DNA of 64,000 bases from Candidatus Gastranaerophilales bacterium (GCA_944325595.1 CALVAQ010000004.1:1-64000), one strand, 5' to 3'. Positions 46,823 to 56,629 are shown, numbered from the stretch's first letter. The notes: a model not told the origin generated them from the sequence alone. A program made the numbers and translations.

Positions 46823-47685
46823 TATAAATCGTTGATGTACGGTTTTATATCGAGGTTTATGTTTGCAAATTTTTGGTAGTCATTGCCTATTGTAAAATCT
46901 TTCATAGATGAGATAAATATAACATTTGTTATGTCTATTACTCTTTCATCTATATCAAAAAAGGCTTTGTAGTATACTCTGTCAGACTCATTGCCTTTAA
47001 ATACAGCAACTTTTTTGAAATTGTCTTCATAAAGTTCTTTTAGTGAGCGGAAAAAGGTGTTCTCACTATGTTCAAAATCAGCACTTGCACACAAATTTGA
47101 AACAAACAATCCGTTTTTTGAAAGCGATTTTTTTATGCAGTCAAAATATTCCTTTGTCAAAAATCTGTCGTCTATTCCGTCATCTGATGCCACATCAGTA
47201 ACAATGAGGTCATATTTCTTTTTGTTTTCACGCAAAAATACTATTCCGTCTTGCAGAGTAAATGTCGTATGTCTTTCTTGTTTAAAACCGAAAAAGTCTT
47301 TTGCTATACCAAGAATATTAGATTCTATGTCTACAATATCTATTGATGTTATCTTGTCAAAAAGTTTTTCCCAGTCATTTACGATTTTGCCCGTACCAAG
47401 GCCGATTAAAAGAATATTTTTTATATCGGGATTAATAAGGTAAGGGATGGTAAAGTAATTTATATAGGGCAGATTTCCCGTGTATGTTTTTGTTTTTATA
47501 AAACCTGCCTGATACGTATCTTTGTAATGCAAAAAGCGTCCGATTTCATTTTCGATAACTTTGATATTGTGAAAATCGGATTTCTTTTTGTAAAGGACTT
47601 TGTCGTTAAAGGTTTTTGAATTTATTTTCTCCAGCAGCTCCTCATTGGGTTCATGTATTGCCAGATATTCGGGTATTATTATCAT
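46819..47685 (-). CDS. Spermidine synthase-like methyltransferase-fold protein
   Basis: A 288-residue protein with the spermidine-synthase fold: 'ILLIGLGTGKIVNDWEKL' (nucleotide motif), 'SIDIVDIESNILGIAKDFF', 'FTLQDGIVFLRENKKKYDLI' and 'VTDVASDD' instead of the usual D-D/S-DP active site. The conserved GGGDG loop is GLGTG, so the polyamine assignment is weak; it may act on another substrate. The ATG at 47685 lacks a ribosome-binding site; a TTG 21 codons upstream would overlap ksgA. The 3' end overlaps the convergent methyltransferase by 4 bp. Confidence 0.7.
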   Translation of the reverse strand: MIIIPEYLAIHEPNEELLEKINSKTFNDKVLYKKKSDFHNIKVIENEIGRFLHYKDTYQAGFIKTKTYTGNLPYINYFTIPYLINPDIKNILLIGLGTGKIVNDWEKLFDKITSIDIVDIESNILGIAKDFFGFKQERHTTFTLQDGIVFLRENKKKYDLIVTDVASDDGIDDRFLTKEYFDCIKKSLSKNGLFVSNLCASADFEHSENTFFRSLKELYEDNFKKVAVFKGNESDRVYYKAFFDIDERVIDITNVIFISSMKDFTIGNDYQKFANINLDIKPYINDLY

Positions 47686-47723
47686 AATTTTTATTGTATC
47701 ATAGCATTCAGGAAGATTGAAAA

Positions 47724-48560
47724 ATGAGCGAATATCTTTTAAGAGCAAAACTTTTTAAAACAAAAAAAAGACTCGGACAAAACTTTCTCGTTGACGAAAA
47801 TGTAATAAATACAATCGCTGATGAAGTTACATCCGAAGATACTGTATTGGAGATAGGTCCGGGGGCGGGTTTTGTTACTGAAAATATAGTAAACAAAGCC
47901 AAAAAAGTTTACGCCGTGGAACTTGACGAGGATGCAATTGAAGCGCTGCAGCATATAAAAACAGAGAAATTCCACCTTATTCACAACGATATTTTAAAAG
48001 TCCAATTGAAAGATTTAGAGGACAATGTTTTTAAGGTTGTAGCAAACATCCCGTATTACATCACAAGCCCCATTCTTGCTCACTTGCTCGGCGAAATTGA
48101 TGATTTGGACAATGAAAACAGAAAACATATCTCTGAAATTATACTTATGGTGCAATGGGAAGTTGCGCAAAGACTCCTTGCCGATGAAACTTCTCCTTCA
48201 AAACAATACGGGCTTCTGTCAATTCTGGCGCAGTTTAATGCGGATGTAGCGCTTATTCAAAAAGTAGGCAGAAAGTCATTTTATCCTGCCCCAAAAGTTG
48301 ATTCCGCTCTTGTCCGAATAAAAATCAACAAAACGCCTAAAGTAAAAGTCGAGGACTATCACTTTTTGAGAAAGGTTATAAAAGCCTGCTTTGCAACAAG
48401 AAGAAAGAATCTCAAAAACTCGCTTTTGAATGCGGGATTTACAAAAGATGCTGTTTTAAAAACACTTTCAGCTTTAAACTATTCTGAAAATACTAGGGGT
48501 GAAACACTTTCTATAGAAAAACTCGCTGAACTGTCAGAGGAATTGAAAAAGAATGTATAA
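47724..48560 (+). CDS. rsmA: 16S rRNA dimethyladenosine transferase
   Basis: A 278-residue KsgA enzyme that dimethylates the two adjacent adenines near the 3' end of 16S rRNA. 'KKRLGQNFLVDENVINTIAD' begins the fold, 'VLEIGPGAGFVTENIV' is the SAM loop, 'NIPYYITSPILAHLL' the catalytic motif, and 'KACFATRRKNLKNSL' the C-terminal signature. It overlaps ispE by 8 bp, a common pairing. Confidence 0.97.
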   Translation: MSEYLLRAKLFKTKKRLGQNFLVDENVINTIADEVTSEDTVLEIGPGAGFVTENIVNKAKKVYAVELDEDAIEALQHIKTEKFHLIHNDILKVQLKDLEDNVFKVVANIPYYITSPILAHLLGEIDDLDNENRKHISEIILMVQWEVAQRLLADETSPSKQYGLLSILAQFNADVALIQKVGRKSFYPAPKVDSALVRIKINKTPKVKVEDYHFLRKVIKACFATRRKNLKNSLLNAGFTKDAVLKTLSALNYSENTRGETLSIEKLAELSEELKKNV

Positions 48561-49398
48561 AACTATAAAAGTTAAAGCACCGGCAAAAATAAACCTGACA
48601 CTTGAAGTCCTGGGCAAAAGAGATGACGGCTATCACAACATAAAAAGCATTATGCAGGCAATCAGCCTGTATGATTATTTGACTTTTTCGGCAAAGAAAG
48701 CAGAAAAAACCAAAATTCTGCTTTCAGGCAGCAGCAGTGAAATTCCTTATAACGAAAAAAATCTGGTTTACAAAGCAATTGATGCTTTTTTAAGAGAAAC
48801 AGGAATTCTCGCTGATGTAACCGTCTATATTGAAAAAAATATCCCCGTAGAAGCAGGTCTTGCCGGCGGATCCGCAGACGGTGCGGCGGCTTTGTACGCA
48901 ATGAATAAACTATTTGATGAACCGCTTGATAATATGGCTATTGAAAGGCTGTGCTCAACACTGGGTTCGGACTTGAATTTTTGTTTGCATGGCGGAACAG
49001 CTCTGTGTATGGGAAGAGGAGAAGATACTCAAAAAACGGAAACACCAATGATTGATGTAACACTTATAAAGCCCCTTGGCTTTGGCATATCCGCCAAAGA
49101 AGCATATACAAAATTTTCTTATCTTCCGCAAGAAAAAAAGACACCCAAAAATTATACAGAAAAAATTATTAAAGGTTTCAATAAAAAATATTTGTATAAT
49201 AGCCTGGAAGCTGCTGTTATAGATGACTATCCGGAACTTGCCGAGATAAAAACAAAACTGCCTGAATCTATGATGTCAGGCTCAGGTCCGACTTTTTTTG
49301 TACTTCAAAAAAATATACCGGCTGTTTTTAATCCGGAAAAATTTCTCGTAATAGACGGACTAACATCCGTTAATAGCGGAATAGAGACAGTTTGTTAA
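48553..49398 (+). CDS. ispE: 4-diphosphocytidyl-2-C-methyl-D-erythritol kinase
   Basis: A 281-residue GHMP kinase of the non-mevalonate isoprenoid pathway. 'APAKINLTLEVLGKRDDGYH' opens the protein, 'PVEAGLAGGSADGAAALYAM' is the ATP loop, and 'PESMMSGSGPTFFVL' the third motif. Its presence implies MEP-pathway isoprenoids, including undecaprenyl phosphate for the WecA-like enzyme. Confidence 0.97.
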   Translation: MYKTIKVKAPAKINLTLEVLGKRDDGYHNIKSIMQAISLYDYLTFSAKKAEKTKILLSGSSSEIPYNEKNLVYKAIDAFLRETGILADVTVYIEKNIPVEAGLAGGSADGAAALYAMNKLFDEPLDNMAIERLCSTLGSDLNFCLHGGTALCMGRGEDTQKTETPMIDVTLIKPLGFGISAKEAYTKFSYLPQEKKTPKNYTEKIIKGFNKKYLYNSLEAAVIDDYPELAEIKTKLPESMMSGSGPTFFVLQKNIPAVFNPEKFLVIDGLTSVNSGIETVC

Positions 49399-49502
49399 TT
49401 ATTGTTAAAAAATACTTCTAAACTATAAAGTTTGTACCAGTGTTAACCGATATAAATTATACAGGAAGCCAAACAGGTAAAATAGCCGAAAAGGAGATTT
49501 AT

Positions 49503-49820
49503 ATGCAGGTAAACAGGTTAAGTACGGGATTTCAAGAACAGCTAAAATCAGCAACAAACTATAATACACAAAGATTTGAGACCTTGTTCAACAAAAAAAA
49601 TTCTGTTGTCGGTGATGACGGCAAGGTAGATTTTTCATCTTTAGAAGTAGAAGATTTGGATATTACACAAGGACAGATAGCTAGCTTTTTAGGCAATTTT
49701 ACCGATGAAGTTATTAAGGCTTTTTCCACAAAATTTCCAGAAATTGCAACAGCGGACAATCCGCTGCAGCAACCAAACGATCCTGCAAATCCTCAGGGAC
49801 AAAAAACTTTTTCTGCATAG
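49503..49820 (+). CDS. Hypothetical small protein
   Basis: A 105-residue protein starting MQVNRLSTGFQ, five bases after AAAAGGAG. The middle is 'FSSLEVEDLDITQGQIASFL' and the C-terminus is Pro/Asn/Gln-rich low complexity. No signal peptide, membrane segment or family. A terminator follows. Confidence 0.65.
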   Translation: MQVNRLSTGFQEQLKSATNYNTQRFETLFNKKNSVVGDDGKVDFSSLEVEDLDITQGQIASFLGNFTDEVIKAFSTKFPEIATADNPLQQPNDPANPQGQKTFSA

Positions 49821-49839
49821 CAATAGTTCCTTATATAAT

Positions 49840-49873
49840 GAAAAGCCCTCTATGGTTGAGTAGAGGGCTTTTA
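49840..49873. terminator. Bidirectional terminator
   Basis: Stem AAAAGCCCTCTA/TAGAGGGCTTTT between convergent genes, with A and T runs. Confidence 0.87.
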
Positions 49874-49897
49874 TTTAATAATTTGGGTCTTTTAAAA

Positions 49898-50263
49898 TTA
49901 CATTGAGTATGTGATTAAAGCTTTAACTGAACGAGCTGTATCTTTAATTTCTGTTTTTTCTTCGCTGTTCATTGTTTCTTCGAGAACTTTCAAAACTTCT
50001 GTTTTGTCGTTCAAACCGAGAATTTCATTGATTGCACTCATTGCAACTCTTGCGGAAAGGTCGTTTATGCCTTTGCCTGCGCAAGAGCAAACGAGTTTCA
50101 ATGATTCCGGAGTGTTTTTTCTGATTAGAGCCTGTGCTGTTTTTTCTCTGATTTCGTCAATTTCGGAGTTTGTTCCGATTTCTTCGAGAATGCTGATAGA
50201 TTTTGGATCTTCATGTCTGCACAGAGCTTCGATTATATTGTCAATTCTATTTATTGTTTTCAT
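49898..50263 (-). CDS. HEAT-repeat-like helical protein
   Basis: A 121-residue all-helical protein. Paired helices of about 35 residues ('IIEALCRHEDPKSISILEEI', 'REKTAQALIRKNTPESLKLV', 'ARVAMSAINEILGLNDKTEV') have the spacing of HEAT/armadillo repeats, which bind partner proteins. It is 8 bp downstream of the FK-motif gene on the same strand and probably cotranscribed. Confidence 0.65.
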   Translation of the reverse strand: MKTINRIDNIIEALCRHEDPKSISILEEIGTNSEIDEIREKTAQALIRKNTPESLKLVCSCAGKGINDLSARVAMSAINEILGLNDKTEVLKVLEETMNSEEKTEIKDTARSVKALITYSM

Positions 50264-50271
50264 TTATACAC

Positions 50272-50766
50272 CTACGCTTTCAAACTTTCTTTGTATGTTG
50301 ACAATTCTGTAGTAAGCATTGCGCCCAAATCGTCAACAGGCTGTTTCAAAAGGTTGTTTACGCTGTATTTGTTGTTAAATTTTGAAGCGATAGATTCTGT
50401 CAAACCTTTGAAATCAAGTTTGATTTCTGTGTTTTTGGCATATTCCCATGAATTTGCAATATTGTCTTTTATTTGTCTGCCGAAAGAAATAATTGAATTA
50501 ATTCTTGAACGGAAAGCTTCATTGAAGGAGTTCATTGAACCAACCATTGCACTGGCAATCATTTTTGATTTGCCTGATATTTTTGCAAAAGGATTGGAGC
50601 TTGTTGAATTTGTTTCTTTTGCTTTTGAAGATTCAAATACATCTGCAGCCAATACATTGCCTTTAAAATTGATACCGAACGGGTTAGAATGAACTTCCTG
50701 TCTTTCTTGTTTTGAAAGCGGTCTGAAAAGTTCAAATTTTGTTGTTGAGATTTTCATCTTATCCAT
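50272..50766 (-). CDS. Hypothetical protein with FK motif
   Basis: A 164-residue protein after GGAAGGCAAA. It begins MDKMKISTTKFELFRPL; the motif 'GINFKGNVLAAD' lies at 31-42. The rest is helical and polar ('SGKSKMIASAMVGSMNSFNE', 'YSVNNLLKQPVDDLGAML'). There is no signal peptide or membrane segment. First gene of a two-gene unit with the HEAT-like gene. No family recognised. Confidence 0.7.
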   Translation of the reverse strand: MDKMKISTTKFELFRPLSKQERQEVHSNPFGINFKGNVLAADVFESSKAKETNSTSSNPFAKISGKSKMIASAMVGSMNSFNEAFRSRINSIISFGRQIKDNIANSWEYAKNTEIKLDFKGLTESIASKFNNKYSVNNLLKQPVDDLGAMLTTELSTYKESLKA

Positions 50767-50906
50767 TTTGCCTTCCTTACTTAGTTATTAGATACTCATA
50801 TCGTCTTTACAATTTAGGTACCTATCTAAAGTATCATTATAGGCAATTTCTATAATCATCTTTTTAGAGGATTTATATGGATTTTTTCTGCAACTTTAGT
50901 ATAATT

Positions 50907-51638
50907 TTATCCTGCGCTCAAACCTGCGCACAGACTGACATTCTGACCGGTCATGCCTTTTGCCTCTTCTGAAACCATGTATTTGACAAGGTTTCCAATC
51001 TCGTCCGGATGTATGAATCTTCGCTGGGGAATCATATCAATTTCTTCCTGATAAGAAAAATCACTTTTTTCAACAGCATCTTTTGAAAGTTCTGTTTCAA
51101 CCCATCCGGGGTTGATTGTGTTGACAGTGATGTTGTCTGCCGCCAGCTCAAGCGCCAGTGCTTTTGTAAATCCGGAAAAAGAAGATTTTGTCATTGAATA
51201 CAAAGATGCATTCGCTTCGCCCACAACTCCGCTTATTGAGCCGATATTTATTATCCTGCCCCATTTGTTTTGTTTCATGTCTTCTGCAGCATATTTTGAA
51301 AGGAGGTACGGCGCCTTTACATTCAGATTAATAAGGTTTTCAATATCTTCTTCTGTTGTCTTTTCAACGGGAGAATATGTATAAGCGCCTGCATTATTTA
51401 TCAAAACATCAACAGAGCCTGCTGTTTTTATCATATCGGCAACAAGTTTTTTGCATTCGTTTTTTTGAGTCAAATCACAAACAAAATATCCGGCAGCATT
51501 TATTTCATTCAATGTTTTTTTTAAATCTTCTTCATTTCTTGCTGCAATATAGACACAATAGCCTTCTTGTACAAGTATTTTTGCGATACTTTTTCCTATG
51601 CCTTTTGAACCGCCGGTTATGAGAACATTTTTATTCAT
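50907..51638 (-). CDS. Short-chain dehydrogenase/reductase (FabG-like)
   Basis: A 243-residue SDR. 'VLITGGSKGIGKSIAKIL' binds NAD(P)H, 'DVLINNAGAYTYSPV' is the NNAG motif, and the catalytic Ser and 'YSMTKSSFSGF' (Y-x3-K) are in place. 'PGWVETELSKDA' and 'GQNVSLCAGLSAG' fit 3-oxoacyl-ACP reductases, but the substrate is uncertain. The ATG used overlaps the previous gene by 8 bp; earlier ATGs (15648/15654 equivalents, 9 and 15 bp upstream) are possible. Confidence 0.85.
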   Translation of the reverse strand: MNKNVLITGGSKGIGKSIAKILVQEGYCVYIAARNEEDLKKTLNEINAAGYFVCDLTQKNECKKLVADMIKTAGSVDVLINNAGAYTYSPVEKTTEEDIENLINLNVKAPYLLSKYAAEDMKQNKWGRIINIGSISGVVGEANASLYSMTKSSFSGFTKALALELAADNITVNTINPGWVETELSKDAVEKSDFSYQEEIDMIPQRRFIHPDEIGNLVKYMVSEEAKGMTGQNVSLCAGLSAG

Positions 51639-51972
51639 TATCTTCATTTTCATAGTTGTACTGTGCCAGTATTTGAACAATGGACTCCATTATCAGGGAA
51701 ATAATTTCTTTTCGCTGGTCTGAATCAAGATTTTTGATAATTTCAACAGCAGAATGCAAAGACAAGTTTTTGTCATACCATCTTTTGTATTCACTGATTT
51801 TGTTGTCTGCAAGAACAGAAATTTCACCGTCTTTGTTCGTTTTTAGCTCGGAGAGTATTATCTGTATCAAATCAGTTGCAATCTCTTCTCTGAGCTCTTC
51901 ATTCAAACCTTCCAGAAATTTCATCAGGCTGCTGAGGTCAGGATCTTTGTCATACCAGCGTACATAGTTCAT
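51631..51972 (-). CDS. Two-repeat hypothetical protein
   Basis: A 113-residue protein built from an internal duplication: 'YVRWYDKDPDLSSLMKFLEG' (3-22) and 'YKRWYDKNLSLHSAVEIIKN' (62-81) match, and both are followed by a similar helix ('REEIATDLIQIILSEL', 'RKEIISLIMESIVQIL'). The RWYDK motif is not one I can assign. It is coupled to the SDR gene by an 8-bp overlap, suggesting a shared function. Confidence 0.7.
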   Translation of the reverse strand: MNYVRWYDKDPDLSSLMKFLEGLNEELREEIATDLIQIILSELKTNKDGEISVLADNKISEYKRWYDKNLSLHSAVEIIKNLDSDQRKEIISLIMESIVQILAQYNYENEDNE

Positions 51973-52015
51973 AATACTGATAAAATATCATATTTTACGG
52001 GTTTGGTAAATAATG

Positions 52016-53197
52016 TTAAAGGTTGAACCACTCTCTTATTCTGTCGGCAACATATGAGAAAGTTTCTTTTGTTCCGAGATTGAGAGGTTTGAAATCAGGC
52101 GCTTTTGAATAAATAAGAAGAGGAACCTGTTCTCTTGTATGATCGGTGCCGGGAACTGTCGGGTCACAGCCGTGGTCTGCCGTAATAAAAAGTAAATCTT
52201 CTTCAGTCATTTTGTCAATAATTTTGGGCAAAAATGCATCTATTTCTTCTATTGCCTGACCGTAGCCTTTCCAGTTGTTTCTGTGTCCGTAGAGCATATC
52301 AGTGTCTACGAGATTTGTAAAAATGAGTTCGTACTTTGGCGGATCTGCCGAGTCGGCAATTTTTATTTCATCGAGATTTAAAGTGCTTTCAACTGCTTTC
52401 AGCGTGAGCTCAAGACCTTCTCTGTTAGAGCCTGTGTGAACTGCATGAGATATTCCTGATTTTACATAGATATCTTCAATTTTTCCTATTCCGACAACAC
52501 GTCCTTTTGAATTCAAAATCTCGTTTAATACAGTCGGTTTTGGCGGTTCAACAGAATAATCACGTCTGTCCTTTGAGATTCGTGTCGGTTTTCCGTCAAT
52601 GATGCGGTATGGTCTTGCAATTACCCTTGATACATTGTGTTCTCCTACAAGAATTTCTCTGGCAATATGACACATTCTGTAAAGTTCCTCAAGCGGTATT
52701 ACATCCACATCAACCGCAATCTGAAAGACACTGTCAGCACTGGTGTAAACTATAGGGAATTTTGTTTTGTGATGTTCTTCGTTTAAATCTTCTATAATCT
52801 TTGTGCCGGATGCCGGATAATTTCCCAGCACACCGCCGCAGCCGGTTTTTTCAATAAATTTGTCAATTACATCAGAAGGAAAGCCTTCCGGATAAACTCT
52901 AAACGGAACATCAAGCACGAGTCCCGCAATCTCCCAGTGTCCTGTTGTTGTATCTTTGCCTTTTGAGATTTCTCTCATTATTCCGTACTGAGCAATTGTG
53001 TCTTTTTGCGGTGCAACACCCGTTACATTTCCGAGGTTTCCGATGCCCATTTTTTGCATTGTAGGCAAATTTAGACCGCCGTTTGCTTTTGCAACATTGC
53101 AAAGAGTATTACATTCGGGAATATCATTGTATTCCGCACAGTCAGGCATTGCCCCGCATCCCATTGAGTCTATAACAATAATAATTGCTCGTTTCAT
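52016..53197 (-). CDS. deoB: Phosphopentomutase
   Basis: A 393-residue alkaline-phosphatase-fold mutase that interconverts (deoxy)ribose 1- and 5-phosphates. Metal ligands are in 'VIDSMGCGAMPDC' at the start and 'FITADHGCDPTVPGTDHTRE' near 330. 'GKDTTTGHWEIAG' and 'TGSNREGLE' are also typical. The start MKRAIIIVIDS has ATGGAG seven bases upstream; the longer open frame is not supported. Confidence 0.96.
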   Translation of the reverse strand: MKRAIIIVIDSMGCGAMPDCAEYNDIPECNTLCNVAKANGGLNLPTMQKMGIGNLGNVTGVAPQKDTIAQYGIMREISKGKDTTTGHWEIAGLVLDVPFRVYPEGFPSDVIDKFIEKTGCGGVLGNYPASGTKIIEDLNEEHHKTKFPIVYTSADSVFQIAVDVDVIPLEELYRMCHIAREILVGEHNVSRVIARPYRIIDGKPTRISKDRRDYSVEPPKPTVLNEILNSKGRVVGIGKIEDIYVKSGISHAVHTGSNREGLELTLKAVESTLNLDEIKIADSADPPKYELIFTNLVDTDMLYGHRNNWKGYGQAIEEIDAFLPKIIDKMTEEDLLFITADHGCDPTVPGTDHTREQVPLLIYSKAPDFKPLNLGTKETFSYVADRIREWFNL

Positions 53198-53353
53198 ATA
53201 TAACTCCATCAAAATATTTCTTATATCTATTTTAGCATATGATTGGATTATAAGTGTAAAAAACAAAAATTGTACTTCTAAACATTGTAAAACAGGTGTG
53301 TTTTTTGTACCATTTTATTGAAAATTCAGTAAGTAATAAAGAGGAAAATAAAA

Positions 53354-54451
53354 TTGTTAAGAGCAGGGATTGTAGGACTTCCGAATGTAGGTAAATCAAC
53401 ATTATTCAACGCACTGACATCAACGGCAAACGCACAGAGTGCAAATTATCCGTTTTGTACCATTGAGCCGAATATAGGTGTCGTTTCCGTTCCTGATGAA
53501 AGACTTGCCGTTTTGCAGCCAATGGTAAAAGCAGCAAAAATTGTGCCTACGGCTATAGAGTTTGTTGATATTGCAGGACTTGTAAAGGGTGCAAGCAAAG
53601 GAGAAGGGCTTGGAAACCAGTTTCTTGCAAATATCAGAGAGACAGATGCTATTATTGAAGTCGTCAGATGTTTTGATGATCCGAATACAATCCATGTAAC
53701 AGGCAAAGTTGATCCTGTAGATGACATAGAAACAATAAACACAGAACTTGCTCTGGCAGATATGGCAAGTCTGGAAAAACGCCAGCAAAGACTCTCCAAG
53801 GTGGCAAAAACAGGAGACAAAGATGCCGTTGCGGAACTTGCTGTTGTTGAAAAACTCTTAAAACTTCTTGAAGACGGAAAATTCATCAATGTAAAAGACC
53901 ACTTCAATGAAGATGAACTGCCTTACATCAAGATGATGCATCTTATGACAACAAAACCCGTTATTTACGCTGCAAATGTTTCTGAATCAGACCTTGCAAC
54001 AGGCAACGACTATGTTGAAAAAGTCAGAGAATATGCAAAGACACATAATGCAGATGTTGTCGTAATTTCTGCAAAAATTGAGGCAGAGCTTTCTGAGCTT
54101 GGCGAAGAAGAAAAAAAAGATTACCTCTCCGCACTTGGCGTCGAGGATTCAGGCATCGAAAGAATGATAAAATCAGTGTACAGGCTTTTGGATTTGAGAA
54201 CTTTTATTACTGCCGGCGAGATGGAAGTCAAAGCGTGGACAATTCCTGCAGGAGCAAAAGCTCCTCAAGCGGCAGGAGTAATCCATACCGATTTTGAAAA
54301 AGGTTTTATAAGAGCTGAAGTTACAGGCTATGATGATTTTGTTGCCTGCGGTTCTTACACGGCGGCAAAAGAAAAAGGTCTGACACGTCTTGAAGGCAAA
54401 GACTATATTGTACAAGACGGAGATATTGTTCACTTTAGGTTTGCTGTTTAG
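53354..54451 (+). CDS. ychF: Ribosome-associated GTPase/ATPase YchF
   Basis: A 365-residue Obg-family protein. G1 'GLPNVGKSTLFNALTS' at 7-22, G3 'FVDIAGLVKGASKGEGLG', a helical hairpin from 120-200, and a C-terminal TGS domain ('GEMEVKAWTIPAGAKAPQAA', 'DYIVQDGDIVHFRFAV'). It binds ribosomes and prefers ATP in known members. TTG start after GAGGAAAATAAAA. Confidence 0.96.
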   Translation: MLRAGIVGLPNVGKSTLFNALTSTANAQSANYPFCTIEPNIGVVSVPDERLAVLQPMVKAAKIVPTAIEFVDIAGLVKGASKGEGLGNQFLANIRETDAIIEVVRCFDDPNTIHVTGKVDPVDDIETINTELALADMASLEKRQQRLSKVAKTGDKDAVAELAVVEKLLKLLEDGKFINVKDHFNEDELPYIKMMHLMTTKPVIYAANVSESDLATGNDYVEKVREYAKTHNADVVVISAKIEAELSELGEEEKKDYLSALGVEDSGIERMIKSVYRLLDLRTFITAGEMEVKAWTIPAGAKAPQAAGVIHTDFEKGFIRAEVTGYDDFVACGSYTAAKEKGLTRLEGKDYIVQDGDIVHFRFAV

Positions 54452-54460
54452 AAAAAAGAA

Positions 54461-56629
54461 TTATTTCCGTTCAATAGCCTCATCAGGTGTTTTTAGCATC
54501 TTTTCAAAGTAATCGAGTCTGTCAATCAGTTCTTGATGAGATGCGAAATCACTACCTTTTTCTGTTGCTATCTTTGCAATAACCGGACGTTTAAGTTCTT
54601 CCGGCATATTTAGGGCAACTCTGTTTACTCCGTCATCTCCGGGTTTCCATTCAAGTGCTTTATAGTAGTCTTCTTTATATGATTTTTTGAGTCTCAATTT
54701 CCAGTTGTTCGGATTCTGGGTTCCTGCATGATTGTATGTTTTGTCCAGCCCGAAGAAGTCCATAAATGTAAACTGCAGTTTTTCCGCATATCTTAGCATT
54801 TCAGAAAACTTGAGTTTGACCCGGAGTCTTCTGTCCCATCTGAGCTGGTTCATTATATCGGCACGCTGAGAATTTGTCATTTCGGGGTACAGGCTGCCGA
54901 CGATGTAATGGTCTTCAAACATTCCATTTTTGCAATTTTTTTGTGCATAGAAATTGTCATCACAGACCTGTGCAAAAGGCGGATGGTCGTGACAGCCGAG
55001 GATAACAGTATCTTCTCTGTGTCTCGGGTCTGACAACCTTTTTTGAATCTGCCATTCATAAGCTGATGTTATCTCCGGCAGTACTTTTCCGTTTCTTTGT
55101 TTATCAAAAACTTCTCTGAATTTTTGTGTATCGCATCCGAGAGTCTCCCACGCCATATCATCAGGATTGGCTCCTTTTTCCTTGAAAAGAGGAAGCAGTA
55201 TTTCATCAAGAATTTTTGCATAATCTCCGTCTGGGTCAATGTCAGGCATGTTCTTTATATCTTCGTTTACTAAATCTGTAATATGATGATCCCATCCTTT
55301 ATCATAGCCAAACACATGGTCTTTGTGCATCATACTGATGTTTGCGCCATGGGCGTTTCTGTATATGACATGTTCAGGAACACCGGAATCTTCTCCCGGA
55401 TAACGTCCGATTTGCACTTCTACTCTGTTTTTGTCATAAATCCACGGGTCTATAAGTCCAATGGCATGGTCAATTCTGATATTTTCGTATGTATCCAGAA
55501 GCTTTTCAAATTTTTCTCTGATGAGCTTTCCTGCCGGTCCCAGCCCTGTGATAGTTCCGTCTTCATCTTTTATAAACAATTTTTTAGGATCGACAACAGG
55601 TATATCCCATGTCTGATTGTTGCCCCAGGGCGAACCGTTACCGATTGCCCTGCCTTCTCCGCCATAGGGCGTTCCTACTCTGTAATTCGGAAGGAAAGCA
55701 TCTTTGTGAGCATAATAATCCATCATATGAAAACCGATAATAGCATCGGTGCTGTATGGGAGTTTTCCGTTTTCTTTTTTAAATTCATGTTCTTGTTTAT
55801 CTATGACAAATTGTTTGAATTTGTATAAATCAAGATTTTTTCTGTATTTTTTATTTAAATGTTTGTAGTATTGAACGGCTTCGCTGTGTTCAGGGCAGTC
55901 GGGTTTTTGGATGTAATCAAAAAGATTTTTGCACATATCCGGCCATTCCGTAAAATTGTCATCCATTTTTAATAAGTCACGCAGCAGTACAAAAAAAGCA
56001 TCTTTTTCAAGCCAGTCGTTCTGTTCTTTCTTGAATTGTTTAAATTCAGAATACAGCTTTATTGCTTCGGGATTTCTTTCTTTAAGCTTACGTGCAAGAT
56101 TTGTGTATGCTTTTTCATATAGTTTGTCTACGACGTAAAAGGCTTTGTTAAAGTTTGTTCTGTCTGAATGTGCTTCGTACTTGCCGTTTCTGTCTACTTT
56201 TTTAATTTCTTCTTCTATGTCGTTTTGAGAAAGAATATTTGCGTATTCATCAGTAAAAAATTTTTCAATATCGGTATATAGATAATTTTTTGAATTTATT
56301 GATGATTGATATGGAGATAATTTCGTCAATCCGGGAGGACCAAGCTGGATTGAGTCGAAACCATGCATTTTTAAAAATTTATTCAATTCAAGAGCTTTGG
56401 AGTTTATATGAGACCCGATAAAAACATCATTGTCTTTTACAGGGAACGATGATTGATGCAAAATCAGTGCGAGATTTTGTATCCCTAAAAATTTTTTTGC
56501 ATCATCGATAGCTTTCGGGTACTCTTCGACTTCTGATTTACCGTTCCAGGGAACAGCTATATCCTCTCTGGGTGCCCGTTTGAAATTTGATGCAGTATGA
56601 TATGTGGTATTAATACTGTGTATACGCAT
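54461..56629 (-). CDS. MalQ-like 4-alpha-glucanotransferase with N-terminal FK motif
   Basis: A 722-residue GH77-type enzyme. The catalytic triad of the family is visible: nucleophile Asp387 in 'NIRIDHAIGLIDPWIY', acid/base Glu495 in 'DMAWETLGCD', and Asp548 in 'ILGCHDHPPFAQ'. 'FDSIQLGPPGLTKLSPYQSS' near 91-110 is the usual start of the barrel. GH77 enzymes move maltosyl units between alpha-glucans. Unlike typical MalQ it begins MRIHSINTTYHTASNFKRAP, an extension holding 'SNFKR' at 14-18, as in other proteins here, and has a long helical insert (about 125-290). Substrate specificity may differ. Confidence 0.85.
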   Translation of the reverse strand: MRIHSINTTYHTASNFKRAPREDIAVPWNGKSEVEEYPKAIDDAKKFLGIQNLALILHQSSFPVKDNDVFIGSHINSKALELNKFLKMHGFDSIQLGPPGLTKLSPYQSSINSKNYLYTDIEKFFTDEYANILSQNDIEEEIKKVDRNGKYEAHSDRTNFNKAFYVVDKLYEKAYTNLARKLKERNPEAIKLYSEFKQFKKEQNDWLEKDAFFVLLRDLLKMDDNFTEWPDMCKNLFDYIQKPDCPEHSEAVQYYKHLNKKYRKNLDLYKFKQFVIDKQEHEFKKENGKLPYSTDAIIGFHMMDYYAHKDAFLPNYRVGTPYGGEGRAIGNGSPWGNNQTWDIPVVDPKKLFIKDEDGTITGLGPAGKLIREKFEKLLDTYENIRIDHAIGLIDPWIYDKNRVEVQIGRYPGEDSGVPEHVIYRNAHGANISMMHKDHVFGYDKGWDHHITDLVNEDIKNMPDIDPDGDYAKILDEILLPLFKEKGANPDDMAWETLGCDTQKFREVFDKQRNGKVLPEITSAYEWQIQKRLSDPRHREDTVILGCHDHPPFAQVCDDNFYAQKNCKNGMFEDHYIVGSLYPEMTNSQRADIMNQLRWDRRLRVKLKFSEMLRYAEKLQFTFMDFFGLDKTYNHAGTQNPNNWKLRLKKSYKEDYYKALEWKPGDDGVNRVALNMPEELKRPVIAKIATEKGSDFASHQELIDRLDYFEKMLKTPDEAIERK

